A stretch of 64,000 bases of DNA from positions 124,001-188,000 of the forward strand of contig NZ_RQRU01000003.1 in the NCBI RefSeq assembly GCF_004335015.1, in the 5' to 3' direction. This document shows, piece after piece, positions 8,728 through 17,498 of this stretch. This DNA comes from Psychrobacter pygoscelis (GTDB taxonomy: Bacteria > Pseudomonadota > Gammaproteobacteria > Pseudomonadales > Moraxellaceae). Under the pieces are notes generated by a model. The model was not told the DNA's origin and did no database searches. It saw only the letters and a list, made by a program, of their open reading frames with translations. Positions within the stretch are counted from its first letter, which is position 1. Each line of letters starts with the position of its first letter. The position numbers and the translations under genes are program-made.

Positions 8728-11006
8728 TGACACCACATTTATTACCAAAAATCAGTGACACTCATATGAAATCAGCCAATAACATGACCAATCCTAATAC
8801 TGTCAGCCAAGTACCTCAACCGTGGGCGCATACGATCAGCGACTATCTATTGCAAAGAAGAGCGCAGAATAAGCAAGCTTACGAGACGGCTTTTATAGGG
8901 CAGGGTAGTGCTGCGATTATTGAAGATCTAGACGGTCAGGTGAATGATTGGCTGTTTAAAGCTTTATTTATCGCTTTAGCACAGCAGTTGGAAGAGGGAC
9001 ATACAGTATTGGCGCTTAGTATAGACAGTCATCCTGATAGTGAGACTAGCAGTGCTGTGAATACGTCGGCTATGCTGCATACTTGGCAACAGCAACTGCT
9101 GACTACTTTGCTATCGCCATTGTCAGACTATCTCGATAAAGCAGTTCAGCCTACTGGGGATAGTTCAGACCTAAGCGAAGAGGATAAAGCGAATGCTAAT
9201 CTAGCTACAGACTCGTTAGGTGAGTTATTAAGGCGATGGCCGCAAGTCATCGTACAGCTGGCTCTACCGCGGCATGAGAGTAAGATATTGACGGAGCGCT
9301 ATGAGTTAGGGTGCAAGTTATATGACCACTTCTTACGTATGAATAAGCTCGATGGTCATAGCCGAAATAGCCTAAGCAATTTTATTCAACTTATCCACGA
9401 TAATAATCTATTCGCTGATACCCGTACCACTGATACCACGCCCATACGATTTAAAGTAATTAATACTCAAAATAGCCTAAGCATAACTTTATGGCTTCAA
9501 CGAACTTGGCAAGCAGAACACACACTAGCCAAAAAGATTCAACAAATTAGTACTTACCCAGTCACACCATTACCTATCACTGTAAATGAACAACTAAATA
9601 CAGAACAACAAGCAGCGATTGACATGGCCAATAACAGCGCTTTTAGCATTATTACCGGAGGACCGGGGACAGGGAAGACCTATACAGTAGCGCAGTTGGT
9701 CATTGCGCTTAAAGATATGCAAACTACTGACTCAACAGCTAATGAGAAGCCTAAGCGCGCCACAAAAGAACAAAGTGCCAGTTTGGCATTGGCTGCTCCT
9801 ACAGGGAAAGCCGCCCAGCGGATGCAAGAGTCGCTACAAGTAGCATTAGATAGCGCAGGCGTGAGTATGCAACTGCAAGAAGCTAAGACCATCCACCGCT
9901 TGCTCGGTATAGGGCAGAGTGGGCGACCGCGCTACCACGCGGACAATCCTCTGAGTGAAGACGTCGTCATCATTGATGAAGCCTCTATGTTAGGGGTGGA
10001 GCTGGCCAATCATCTAGTCAGTGCTATCAAGCCTGGCGCGAGACTCATTCTTTTAGGAGATGCCAATCAGCTTGCCGCAGTTGATGCTGGGGCCGTACTA
10101 GCAGATTTATGCCGCATTCCTATATTGCAGTCGATGCACCAAGAGCTAACAGAAAGCCGTCGATTCAGTAGTGAGTCGGGCATTGGTAAACTTGCAGCGC
10201 AAATCAATAGTCCCACTACTGATGTGCCAGCGATATGGCAGCTGTTTGCAAATGATGATGCTTTGGCCTTTCAGTCGGTCAGAGCCCGAATTGATACTGA
10301 TAATGGCAGTATTGATAATAATCAAAATATAAATAGCCTAAGCAACTATAAGATTCTCAAAAACCTATCAAAAAACTACCAAAATTACGTAAACAAAATT
10401 CAAAATTTATTAACAACATCATCCACCGCAAAATCTGTACCTAAAATTGAGCCTATAACCTTTATTAACGAACTTTTGAACACGCTAAATCAATTTCGTA
10501 TCCTAACAGCAGGACATCACGGCCGTTGGGGCGATCATGCTTTGAATAACTACTTGAGCGACTGGCATATTAGTGAATTAAAGCTGCCAGTGTCGAATAG
10601 TCCTTGGTTCCACGGGCGTCCAGTCATGGTGTTGCAGAATAGCTATGAGCTAGGCTTATTCAACGGTGATATTGGTATTTGCTTGCAGACCGAGAAGGGG
10701 CTTGAGGTCTTTTTTGAAAATAAACAGCAAGGTATCGCGGTCAACTTATTAAATGACGAGATGATTGCCACAGCCTATGCGATGACCATTCACAAGTCAC
10801 AAGGGTCTGAGTTTGATCATGTAGCGATTACCTTTGATGATAGCAATGCGCGGCTACTGAGTAAGGAGCTGATCTATACGGCTGTGACCCGTGCCAAGCA
10901 GCAAGTTAGTATCTATAGTACGCAAACGGCATTTGCGCAGGCTGTTAGTACACCGACAGAGCGCCAAACCGGGTTGGCTTTGCAGTTTGATAAAGAATAC
11001 AAATAG
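8727..11006 (+). CDS. recD: RecD, exodeoxyribonuclease V alpha subunit
   Basis: RecD is the 5'-3' SF1B helicase subunit of RecBCD. The Walker A motif GGPGTGKT is at about residues 311-318, Walker B IDEASMLG at about 416-423, then LLGDANQLAAVDAGAVLADL, and the C-terminal UvrD-like motif AMTIHKSQGSEFDHV followed by YTAVTRAKQQV. The start ATG overlaps the recB stop as TAATG, so translation is probably coupled; an internal ATG twelve codons in is an alternative start. At 759 residues it exceeds E. coli RecD (608). Extra sequence includes an Asn/Lys-rich block at about residues 525-570 that is unusually AT-rich for this operon. Three of the six copies of the recBCD micro-repeat lie in this gene. 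Confidence 0.94.
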   Translation: MTPHLLPKISDTHMKSANNMTNPNTVSQVPQPWAHTISDYLLQRRAQNKQAYETAFIGQGSAAIIEDLDGQVNDWLFKALFIALAQQLEEGHTVLALSIDSHPDSETSSAVNTSAMLHTWQQQLLTTLLSPLSDYLDKAVQPTGDSSDLSEEDKANANLATDSLGELLRRWPQVIVQLALPRHESKILTERYELGCKLYDHFLRMNKLDGHSRNSLSNFIQLIHDNNLFADTRTTDTTPIRFKVINTQNSLSITLWLQRTWQAEHTLAKKIQQISTYPVTPLPITVNEQLNTEQQAAIDMANNSAFSIITGGPGTGKTYTVAQLVIALKDMQTTDSTANEKPKRATKEQSASLALAAPTGKAAQRMQESLQVALDSAGVSMQLQEAKTIHRLLGIGQSGRPRYHADNPLSEDVVIIDEASMLGVELANHLVSAIKPGARLILLGDANQLAAVDAGAVLADLCRIPILQSMHQELTESRRFSSESGIGKLAAQINSPTTDVPAIWQLFANDDALAFQSVRARIDTDNGSIDNNQNINSLSNYKILKNLSKNYQNYVNKIQNLLTTSSTAKSVPKIEPITFINELLNTLNQFRILTAGHHGRWGDHALNNYLSDWHISELKLPVSNSPWFHGRPVMVLQNSYELGLFNGDIGICLQTEKGLEVFFENKQQGIAVNLLNDEMIATAYAMTIHKSQGSEFDHVAITFDDSNARLLSKELIYTAVTRAKQQVSIYSTQTAFAQAVSTPTERQTGLALQFDKEYK

Positions 11007-11101
11007 ATAAATTGTCTTATAGCCTCATTACAAGCTATTAATAATTATCAACATACGTAGTAGTATTAAGGTTGAGTATTTAACGGTAATAAGGGATTAT
11101 A

Positions 11102-12085
11102 ATGAATTTTAAGACAGCTTTTATCGGCAGTTTTTGGTTAGTAGGTGCTTTTACATTGGCTGCATGTGGCGGCGGTGATGATACCAATTCAACAATGACT
11201 AGCGCTCATACGGGTGGTGGTAACGAGTCAAATCGTGGTCCTATTGTGAATAAAGAGCTTAAGTACACCACTTATGATATTTATAGTGATGTCGTTAATG
11301 ATAAGTATAAGAGCGCTTGGGGAAAATTAAAGTATTCGATTACGGAAGATGGCGTTCGAGAGGAGATATCTACTGTTGTCGGTAGCACACCTTATAAGGA
11401 CACTCATAACTCTAATAATGAGGGTTTGGACTATTATGCAGGCGATAATTTCTTTATAGCTACCTCTGAAGATTGGGATAATGCGAGTCATAAGCTTAGC
11501 TTTGTAGATCACGATACCTATAAGTTGAAAATCACTTCTGATAAGGCGTCGATTACTAGCAATTATGATGTTCTAAGTTATGACATAAGTGGTGCTAAAA
11601 AATTGCCTGACAATGCAAAAACAGGTATTCGTACTGATTTGCATTATCCTTATTTCCCAGCGAATGTTACCTTTCCCAAAGGATCGCAATGTTACATCCT
11701 TGCAGAGACACCTGAGCAAAGCTATTATAGTTTTTATAGCACAGCAGAACGTGATGACATTACTCTAGATCAATGGCTAGCGAATAAGAAAAAAGAAAAT
11801 CGAGTTACTAATGACGGCATTAAATATAACTATCAAGTCAATAATTTAGTTAAAGAAAAAGTAGGTCAGAAGAACAGTTTGAACGCCCTTCGATTCACCG
11901 ATCAGTATGGAAAAATCCATGCTGCCATTGAATTTAATGGTTTAGTGTACAATGCAGACTATCTGCAAAAGGGAGTGAAAGAAAAGATTGAAAGCGATCC
12001 TAAAACCCAACTTGTCAATTGCCGGTTATATAATGATATTGCTGCTGACTTTATAGAAAAGCAGATTAAAGCTAACTATAAATAG
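11102..12085 (+). CDS. putative lipoprotein of unknown function
   Basis: I do not recognise the family. The N-terminus is a lipoprotein signal: a short charged start, a hydrophobic segment and lipobox LAAC with the acceptor Cys at residue 22, followed by a GGGDD linker and a Ser/Thr/Gly-rich tether. Asp is absent right after the Cys, which would favour outer-membrane sorting in enterobacteria. The remaining roughly 280 residues are Lys-, Asp- and Tyr-rich with two further cysteines (near residues 199 and 305) that could form a disulfide, and no transmembrane segment. It lies 95 bases after recD with its own weak ribosome site, and base use is more AT-rich than recBCD, so it is probably an independent gene. 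It converges on hpt with a shared terminator between them. Confidence 0.75.
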   Translation: MNFKTAFIGSFWLVGAFTLAACGGGDDTNSTMTSAHTGGGNESNRGPIVNKELKYTTYDIYSDVVNDKYKSAWGKLKYSITEDGVREEISTVVGSTPYKDTHNSNNEGLDYYAGDNFFIATSEDWDNASHKLSFVDHDTYKLKITSDKASITSNYDVLSYDISGAKKLPDNAKTGIRTDLHYPYFPANVTFPKGSQCYILAETPEQSYYSFYSTAERDDITLDQWLANKKKENRVTNDGIKYNYQVNNLVKEKVGQKNSLNALRFTDQYGKIHAAIEFNGLVYNADYLQKGVKEKIESDPKTQLVNCRLYNDIAADFIEKQIKANYK

Positions 12086-12129
12086 CCCGATCTATCCATG
12101 ATGGGTAGTAAAAGTAGTCAATAATAAAT

Positions 12130-12158
12130 AAGCACCCAATCTTGGGTGCTTGTTTAGT
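12130..12158. terminator. bidirectional intrinsic terminator
   Basis: A perfect 9-bp stem (AAGCACCCA / TGGGTGCTT, 12130-12138 and 12143-12151) encloses a 4-base loop. On the plus strand it is followed by GTTTAG; on the minus strand the stem is followed by a T-rich run. It sits between the convergent lipoprotein and hpt genes, so it can serve both. Confidence 0.8.
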
Positions 12159-12170
12159 AGCAATTGTAGG

Positions 12171-12734
12171 CTAAATTTGGTCTTCTTTAATCGCATAGAT
12201 GCCAGGCAGATGACGCAAATAGCCATGAAAATCCATACCACAGCCATACACATAGCGATCAGCAACGTCGATACCGACAAAATCAACATTAAAATCTTTA
12301 ACTTTGCGGTCATGTTCTTTATTAAGAAGCACGCAGCAGTTTATTGAGGCTGGATTTTCGATTTTTAACTCTTCTACAATGGCTTTTAAGGTGATACCTT
12401 CATCAAAGATATCATCGATCAGCAGAACGTGCTCATTGGTTAACTCTACGTCGGGTCGATAGTTCCACGTCAGCTCATTAGTACCTTGATTATCACGGTA
12501 GCGGGTAGCATGAATATAGTGCATACGATGATAGAAAGTCAGCTGAGTGAGTAGCTGACCTGCTGGGATTAGACCACCATTCATGACGACCATCACGATA
12601 GGATTTAAGCCGGCATAATGAAGATTCAACTGAGCGGCGAGGCGCTCATAAGCAGCAGCGACTTCAATACTACTAATTAGACATTCTGAATTACGTAAAG
12701 TTTTTTCAATTTCTTGGTTGCTGATTTGGGTCAT
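12171..12734 (-). CDS. hpt: hypoxanthine-guanine phosphoribosyltransferase
   Basis: A purine-salvage phosphoribosyltransferase that transfers ribose-5-phosphate from PRPP to hypoxanthine or guanine in the cytoplasm. The PRPP-binding signature VLLIDDIFDEGITL is at about residues 103-116, with the expected paired acidic residues. The upstream VVMNGGLIPAGQLLTQL stretch matches the family's pyrophosphate-loop region, and the C-terminal VDFVGIDVADRYVYGCGMD segment is the typical base-binding strand. Length of 187 residues is normal. The exact purine preference cannot be read from sequence. A G-rich but imperfect ribosome site precedes the ATG. It is separated from the next minus-strand gene by 82 bases. 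Confidence 0.9.
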   Translation of the reverse strand: MTQISNQEIEKTLRNSECLISSIEVAAAYERLAAQLNLHYAGLNPIVMVVMNGGLIPAGQLLTQLTFYHRMHYIHATRYRDNQGTNELTWNYRPDVELTNEHVLLIDDIFDEGITLKAIVEELKIENPASINCCVLLNKEHDRKVKDFNVDFVGIDVADRYVYGCGMDFHGYLRHLPGIYAIKEDQI

Positions 12735-12816
12735 GGAGTTTGCCTTACATTAAGAATGCCGGTTATTTTAACAAGAAATAGATAATAATCCTAACCATCA
12801 CAGCGATAAAATCGGA

Positions 12817-13485
12817 TTAATCATTTATTTGTACGATAAATGGCTTATAGAAGCCTGCTAAGCGGTTTAAAGCAGGATTATCAAGCTGAGGGAACAGCTT
12901 GTTGATCGCCATTCCTAACCCTTTGTTGATAGCTACCTTGGTCACAGGAACTGCATTACGCTTAAACATCCCAAGCTTTAAGGTAGCAGCAAAACGTGTA
13001 ATAAAGTGAGTCAGTATTTCATTGTTCATAACCTCAAGGCCATGTTTGAATTTATCGATGTCAATAGACTCAGGGGTGACCGCATTGAACCCTGCTAAAA
13101 TTTGACTCGCCGCTTCATCAGGTAACTTAAAACCAACTCGGCGCTCACCTGCATTATCCGTAAATAGCGATTCATTCTTCATAAAACAGAATGTGGGCAA
13201 CACATCTTGGTTATTGTCTTTGCCCAATAACACTTTTAATAAAGTCTCAGTAGAGCTTTCGATCGAAACGATAATTTTACGCATTTTCGCCTGTCTTTCA
13301 GGATTGGGAATATAGTCAACAAGGTTAACCAAAAGATTGTCGATAAGTTCACGAGCGATAAGCTGAGCAATCTCATTCCGGTAAAGATAATAATCTTCAT
13401 CCTTGCCAGCTGTAATGACTTTATCAGCTTGATCAATCTTCTGGCTGAGCTCGTCTGAAGGTTTAAATCCAAAATAGTGAGACAT
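12817..13485 (-). CDS. conserved-looking protein of unknown function
   Basis: I do not recognise this 222-residue protein. It has no signal peptide and no convincing membrane helix. It reads as a mostly helical soluble protein, with an acidic N-terminal third and a Lys/Asn-rich C-terminus (GLGMAINKLFPQLDNPALNRLAGF). The start is well supported: AAGGAG lies 8 bases before the ATG. It is transcribed in the same direction as hpt and sits upstream of it, so the two may be cotranscribed, which does not by itself indicate a purine role. Confidence 0.7.
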   Translation of the reverse strand: MSHYFGFKPSDELSQKIDQADKVITAGKDEDYYLYRNEIAQLIARELIDNLLVNLVDYIPNPERQAKMRKIIVSIESSTETLLKVLLGKDNNQDVLPTFCFMKNESLFTDNAGERRVGFKLPDEAASQILAGFNAVTPESIDIDKFKHGLEVMNNEILTHFITRFAATLKLGMFKRNAVPVTKVAINKGLGMAINKLFPQLDNPALNRLAGFYKPFIVQIND

Positions 13486-14581
13486 GTAAAACTCCTTTTA
13501 ATAGTAGCCAATAATTTGATGTGACAATTTAACCATGACCAACAAAGTTGGTCTACAGTTAGGCATAATAAAAATATATTACCTAGGCAAGAAGGCATTC
13601 ATTAGAGTAAGCGCAGTCAAAAAGGGCAGGGCATAGTAGTCGTACATGTATTATTGCTATCTGCTAATCCCCAACCGATCATCGGGCAGCTCCTCAATTG
13701 CTTAACCGACTAACTGACTTTTATGAGTGATACAGAGCGGTAAATCAAGCTGGATATAACTGGCTGAATTAACAACATAATAATATTTGCAGTCAAATAT
13801 TGACTAATGGTAGGTATAAGTGGAGGGTTGTTGTGCCCCTTTTGCTTGTAGCCTTATTAAAGCCTTATCAAAAATCACCTTACTGTCATAGCTAGCATTT
13901 TAGGTCAGTACCCGAAAATAGATTTCAATTCCTAAATCAGGCTGACTTGATATCAGTAACACTAAAGTTATCTGGCCAACAGCTGCACTAAGTTTTATGA
14001 AAGCTAGAATTGATAAGGAGCGCTAAGGTAATTTAGATGACAATGGTCATTCAATATCACCTAATAACCCTACTGGTATAGTGACAATAACCATCCCGTA
14101 TGCTAAATTATCGACCACTGCGGTGATACCTGCATCTACTATATAAAAAATATATGGTTTGGATATTCATAGCTAGCGGCTTTAGCAGATAAGTCGTGCT
14201 CAACTAGCCAAAAAATGAGCTAGGCTTAGAAACTATAGAAGCAGGGCAGCGCTTACCAATGACGCATTCACTAAAATCAGTCCTTTGTTATCACAGACTA
14301 CTCACTACTCAAATTACCACTAACGGCACAGGTATCCAATCTGGATAATAGTGTCGATATGAGGTCATATAGCAGAGCGCTAGATCAATATTATGAAGAG
14401 GGCGTGGGACAGAGATCGGCAAATTTATTTATGGTCTAATATCGATGTGCCGATCACTGACTGATATAAATAGCGCACTTATAGCGAATCAAGCTCAAGA
14501 CTGACTAAAAAAAGTTAGACATAATATTGAAGTCAGGGTGAAAAAACACAAGACCACACTAAATACAGCGATAGAAAATTA
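13486..14581. other. 1.1-kb intergenic stretch, no gene recognised
   Basis: No credible complete gene. On the minus strand a short open stretch (about 14180 down to 14084) reads KPYIFYIVDAGITAVVDN and onward, hydrophobic with a natural look, ending in a stop, without a plausible start. It may be a relic of a decayed gene or chance. The rest is AT-rich and stop-filled in all frames. Confidence 0.4.
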
Positions 14582-14582
14582 A

Positions 14583-14667
14583 GGTCAGACACATCCTGAC
14601 CACAGTCTCCTATCAAACAACAACCTTGGTAATGCACCAGCTATCGATCTGGTGCTTTATATATTTT
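14583..14667 (+). promoter_or_regulatory. structured leader with two hairpins before cstA-like gene
   Basis: Two stem-loops occur in the 120 bases before the transporter start: GGTCAG / CTGACC (14583-14588, 14596-14601), and GCACCAG / CTGGTGC (14634-14640, 14649-14655) followed by TTTATATATTTT. The second resembles a weak intrinsic terminator ending about 35 bases before the ATG, so it could act as an attenuator or close an upstream small transcript. Function is inferred only. Confidence 0.45.
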
Positions 14668-14701
14668 ACCAATCTATCCTAAACCGTCCAGGGAGGGTTA
14701 A

Positions 14702-16375
14702 ATGAACAGTGCTATTGTCCTAATTTTCGGTATTGTCGCCATGTTGTGCGGCTATCTATTTTATTCCAAATTTATTGCAAGCAAAATATTGGCACTAGAC
14801 AATAGCATTCCCACGCCAGCCCATACTCTAAAAGATGGTATCGACTATGTCCCAACCAATAAATACGTCTTGTGGGGGCATCATTTTACCTCAGTAGCTG
14901 GCGCCGCACCTATTATCGGTCCTGCGATTGCAGTCATTTGGGGCTGGGTTCCCGCTATTCTTTGGGTGGTACTTGGTACTATCTTTATGGCAGGCGTTCA
15001 TGATATGTCTGCTGTCTGGGCAAGTGTACGAAACAAGGGTCAATCTATTGGCTCTATTGCCGGTACTGTCATGGGTGGCCGAGTGCGCACACTCATGATG
15101 GTGGTGATCTTCTTACTATTATTGATGGTTAATGCTGTCTTTGGCGTTGCCATTGCTAATATGATGATCAAGACGCCATCAGCGGTACTTCCTGTTTGGG
15201 GGGCATTAGTGGTCGCTGCTATTATCGGTCAGTGTATCTATCGCTATAAGATGAGTTTACCACTTGTCTCTATCATTGGGGTCGTAGCGCTTTACACCCT
15301 AATCTATCTTGGCCCTATGTTTCCAGTAGTACTGCCCGAGACAGTCATGGGCCTACCTGATAATGCGGTTTGGATTATTATTCTATTCGTTTACGCGGCA
15401 ATCGCATCATTATTACCTGTGTGGATGCTCTTACAACCTCGAGACTATATCAACGGCCTACAACTGTTCGTCGGCCTAATACTACTGTATGGCGCAATCT
15501 TTATCGCGACACCGAATATAGTAGCGCCTGCGATTAACAATAACCTGCCAGCTAGCACGCCGCCTATGCTGCCACTATTATTCGTGACGATTGCTTGTGG
15601 TGCTATCTCTGGCTTCCATGGCTTAGTCGCTACGGGTACTACTTCAAAACAAATCGATAAAGAAGAAGATACCCGCTTCGTTGGTTATTTTGGTGCCGTT
15701 GGTGAAGGGCTATTAGCACTCGGTGCGGTACTCGCTGCTACAGCTGGCTTTGCTAGTCTCGCAGATTGGGAAGGGGTCTATCAAAAGTTCGGTGATGGCT
15801 CTATCGGCGCATTCATCGATGGTGGTGCTACTATCTTGAACGCTGGTGTCGGTATTGATATGGTACTGTCGCAGACTATGCTTACCGTTATGGCAGCTTT
15901 ATTCGCTGGTACTACAATGGATACAGGGGTTCGTTTACAGCGTTATATCTTCCAAGAGTTTGGTGAGATTTATAATCTACCGCCTCTACGCAAAGGTTAT
16001 GTAGCGACATTATTGGCTGTCGGTACCTGCTTGTTACTTGCTTTTGGTGCCGGTGGTATCGATGGCTCTGGTGGTATGATCATCTGGCCATTATTCGGTA
16101 CGACTAACCAGCTGATGGCAGCTCTGACCTTAATGATTGTGACGGTTATCTTGTTACGTAAAGGCAAGACCGTTTGGTACACTTTAGCGCCGCTGACTTT
16201 CTTACTAGTCATGGCGATACTTGCACTTTTACTTCAATTAAAGACTTTCTATGTCGATGGTAATTGGCTACTTATCATCATGGATATCATCATTTTGATT
16301 GCTACAATTATGGTGACCTTTGAGAGCTTCTCAGTACTGCGCCGTGAATGGCGTCAGCATAAGACTCTAAGCTAA
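14702..16375 (+). CDS. CstA-family carbon starvation / pyruvate-type transporter
   Basis: An inner-membrane transporter of the CstA/BtsT family, whose characterised members import peptides or pyruvate. The protein is almost wholly hydrophobic, with about 14-16 membrane segments. Family landmarks seen are HHFTSVAGAAPIIGPAIAV near residue 60, DMSAVWASVRNKGQSIG near 100, ISGFHGLVATGTTSKQI near 305 and WPLFGTTNQLMAALTL near 465. At 557 residues it is the short form, lacking the roughly 150-residue extension of E. coli CstA (701). The start is clear: GGGAGGG lies 6-7 bases before the ATG. It stands alone, with a structured leader upstream and a strong terminator downstream. The substrate cannot be assigned. 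Confidence 0.88.
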   Translation: MNSAIVLIFGIVAMLCGYLFYSKFIASKILALDNSIPTPAHTLKDGIDYVPTNKYVLWGHHFTSVAGAAPIIGPAIAVIWGWVPAILWVVLGTIFMAGVHDMSAVWASVRNKGQSIGSIAGTVMGGRVRTLMMVVIFLLLLMVNAVFGVAIANMMIKTPSAVLPVWGALVVAAIIGQCIYRYKMSLPLVSIIGVVALYTLIYLGPMFPVVLPETVMGLPDNAVWIIILFVYAAIASLLPVWMLLQPRDYINGLQLFVGLILLYGAIFIATPNIVAPAINNNLPASTPPMLPLLFVTIACGAISGFHGLVATGTTSKQIDKEEDTRFVGYFGAVGEGLLALGAVLAATAGFASLADWEGVYQKFGDGSIGAFIDGGATILNAGVGIDMVLSQTMLTVMAALFAGTTMDTGVRLQRYIFQEFGEIYNLPPLRKGYVATLLAVGTCLLLAFGAGGIDGSGGMIIWPLFGTTNQLMAALTLMIVTVILLRKGKTVWYTLAPLTFLLVMAILALLLQLKTFYVDGNWLLIIMDIIILIATIMVTFESFSVLRREWRQHKTLS

Positions 16376-16381
16376 GGTATA

Positions 16382-16413
16382 AAGGTAGGTGAATTAGAAG
16401 GTAGGTGAATTAG
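16382..16413. repeat. two tandem 16-bp repeats
   Basis: The unit AAGGTAGGTGAATTAG is present twice head-to-tail immediately after the transporter stop codon and before its terminator. No function is evident. Confidence 0.85.
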
Positions 16414-16449
16414 TTCGTTAAGTGGCTTACAAAATTAGTAAGTTAAGAG

Positions 16450-16477
16450 AAACGCTGGCAGAAGCTGGCGTTTTTTT
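16450..16477 (+). terminator. intrinsic terminator after the CstA-like gene
   Basis: A 10-bp stem (AAACGCTGGC / GCTGGCGTTT, two G-T pairs) with loop AGAA is followed by seven T residues (16471-16477). It lies 75 bases after the stop codon. Confidence 0.85.
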
Positions 16478-17079
16478 ATGACCTGATTTTAGATTACTGT
16501 CTTTATACTCCTACTACAACCTAGATATTAGTGAATCAAGATAAGCTTGCTATAGACATAAACAACGTTTATTTTCTTTTTTGAAAAATCGTTTCTGACA
16601 TCGTGTTAAATCTTGCTAAATATGCTGAAACTTAATAAAGGTATTTAGCTCTAGTATAATTTCTAAGCCTGTAATGCTAAGATTGAATACAAACCAGATA
16701 ACGCCTCCCCAAGATAGTGGCAAGATAATGGGGTAAGTGGCAAAAAGACAGAGTCAATCATCGTAGAAAAATCTTGCAGAATAACACATTGATTTTATGA
16801 GAATTTAGAGGGCTGCATCGGTTCATCACCTAGATGAGCTTTAGACTCTGGGATAAGAGACAACGACCACAAAAGCCATAGGATGTTTAACAACTCAAGC
16901 CAAAGCCCCGTCCCCTTAAACAGACAAGGCATGATTTTAAGAGTGTTATTCTATAGCGAGCTAAGAGGTCGGAATAGAGATGAATATGAAAGGTAGGAAT
17001 GATAAATATAATCGCATTAGTCAATTATTAGTCAATTATTAGTCAATTCGGGGCTTATTTCACGGTAGAGGAGCGAAAA
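16478..17079. other. 600-bp intergenic region
   Basis: No gene recognised. AT-rich with stops in all frames. It carries the three-copy 11-bp repeat at its right end and must contain the promoter of the small Cys-tailed gene that follows. Confidence 0.5.
17016..17048. repeat. three tandem 11-bp repeats
   Basis: ATTAGTCAATT is repeated three times without spacer, ending 31 bases before the ATG of the small Cys-tailed gene. One repeat per helical turn is compatible with an operator or with simple slippage; no evidence separates them. Confidence 0.85.
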
Positions 17080-17358
17080 ATGGAGCATAAAATGACGCAG
17101 AATCTTTCCTTTTGGCGGCGGTTCGTTGAGGGGCTTAATGAGTTTTACCATGCTCCATATCGGCAAACTCTAGCTCGGGCAGCGCGTGATGAAGAAGACT
17201 TATTTATGTTGCTGCTCTTTGCTGAGAGTCTAGGGGTAGATAATCCTGCCAGTTTTTATACGTTAGAGCTACAGCCAATATTTTTGGAAAAATTCCATGA
17301 ATGGCATACGCGCATGGGCATGGAGCGCTGTCCGCTACAGCATGGCGGTTGCTGCTAG
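17080..17358 (+). CDS. small CC-terminal protein (cory-CC-star type), partner of ArsA-like ATPase
   Basis: A 92-residue protein, strongly helical, with aromatic-rich N-terminal half (FWRRFVEGLNEFYHAPYRQTL) and a C-terminus RCPLQHGGCC ending in two cysteines at the stop codon. This architecture and its position just before an ArsA/Get3-like ATPase match what I remember as the cory-CC-star family; the family name is from memory and unchecked. The three Cys and one His in the last ten residues could bind a metal ion. Start choice rests on GAGGAG 8 bases before the ATG; a second ATG four codons in is possible. The ATPase gene begins 140 bases downstream. Confidence 0.75.
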   Translation: MEHKMTQNLSFWRRFVEGLNEFYHAPYRQTLARAARDEEDLFMLLLFAESLGVDNPASFYTLELQPIFLEKFHEWHTRMGMERCPLQHGGCC

Positions 17359-17498
17359 TATTCGTGTCAGATATCGGTGCGCACCAACGACCGGATTGTC
17401 TTTAATTCAAAGCTCTGTAGGCTGTCGTTTGTAGAAGACTAGCCCTCTCAAACATTTAAGTCGTGATATTGATAGAATGATATTTATAGGAAGTTACC

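Noticed and set aside
13236-13598. A 120-codon minus-strand frame overlapping the 222-residue unknown gene
   Set aside because: It overlaps the better-supported gene, which has a strong ribosome site, and its translation has no natural pattern.
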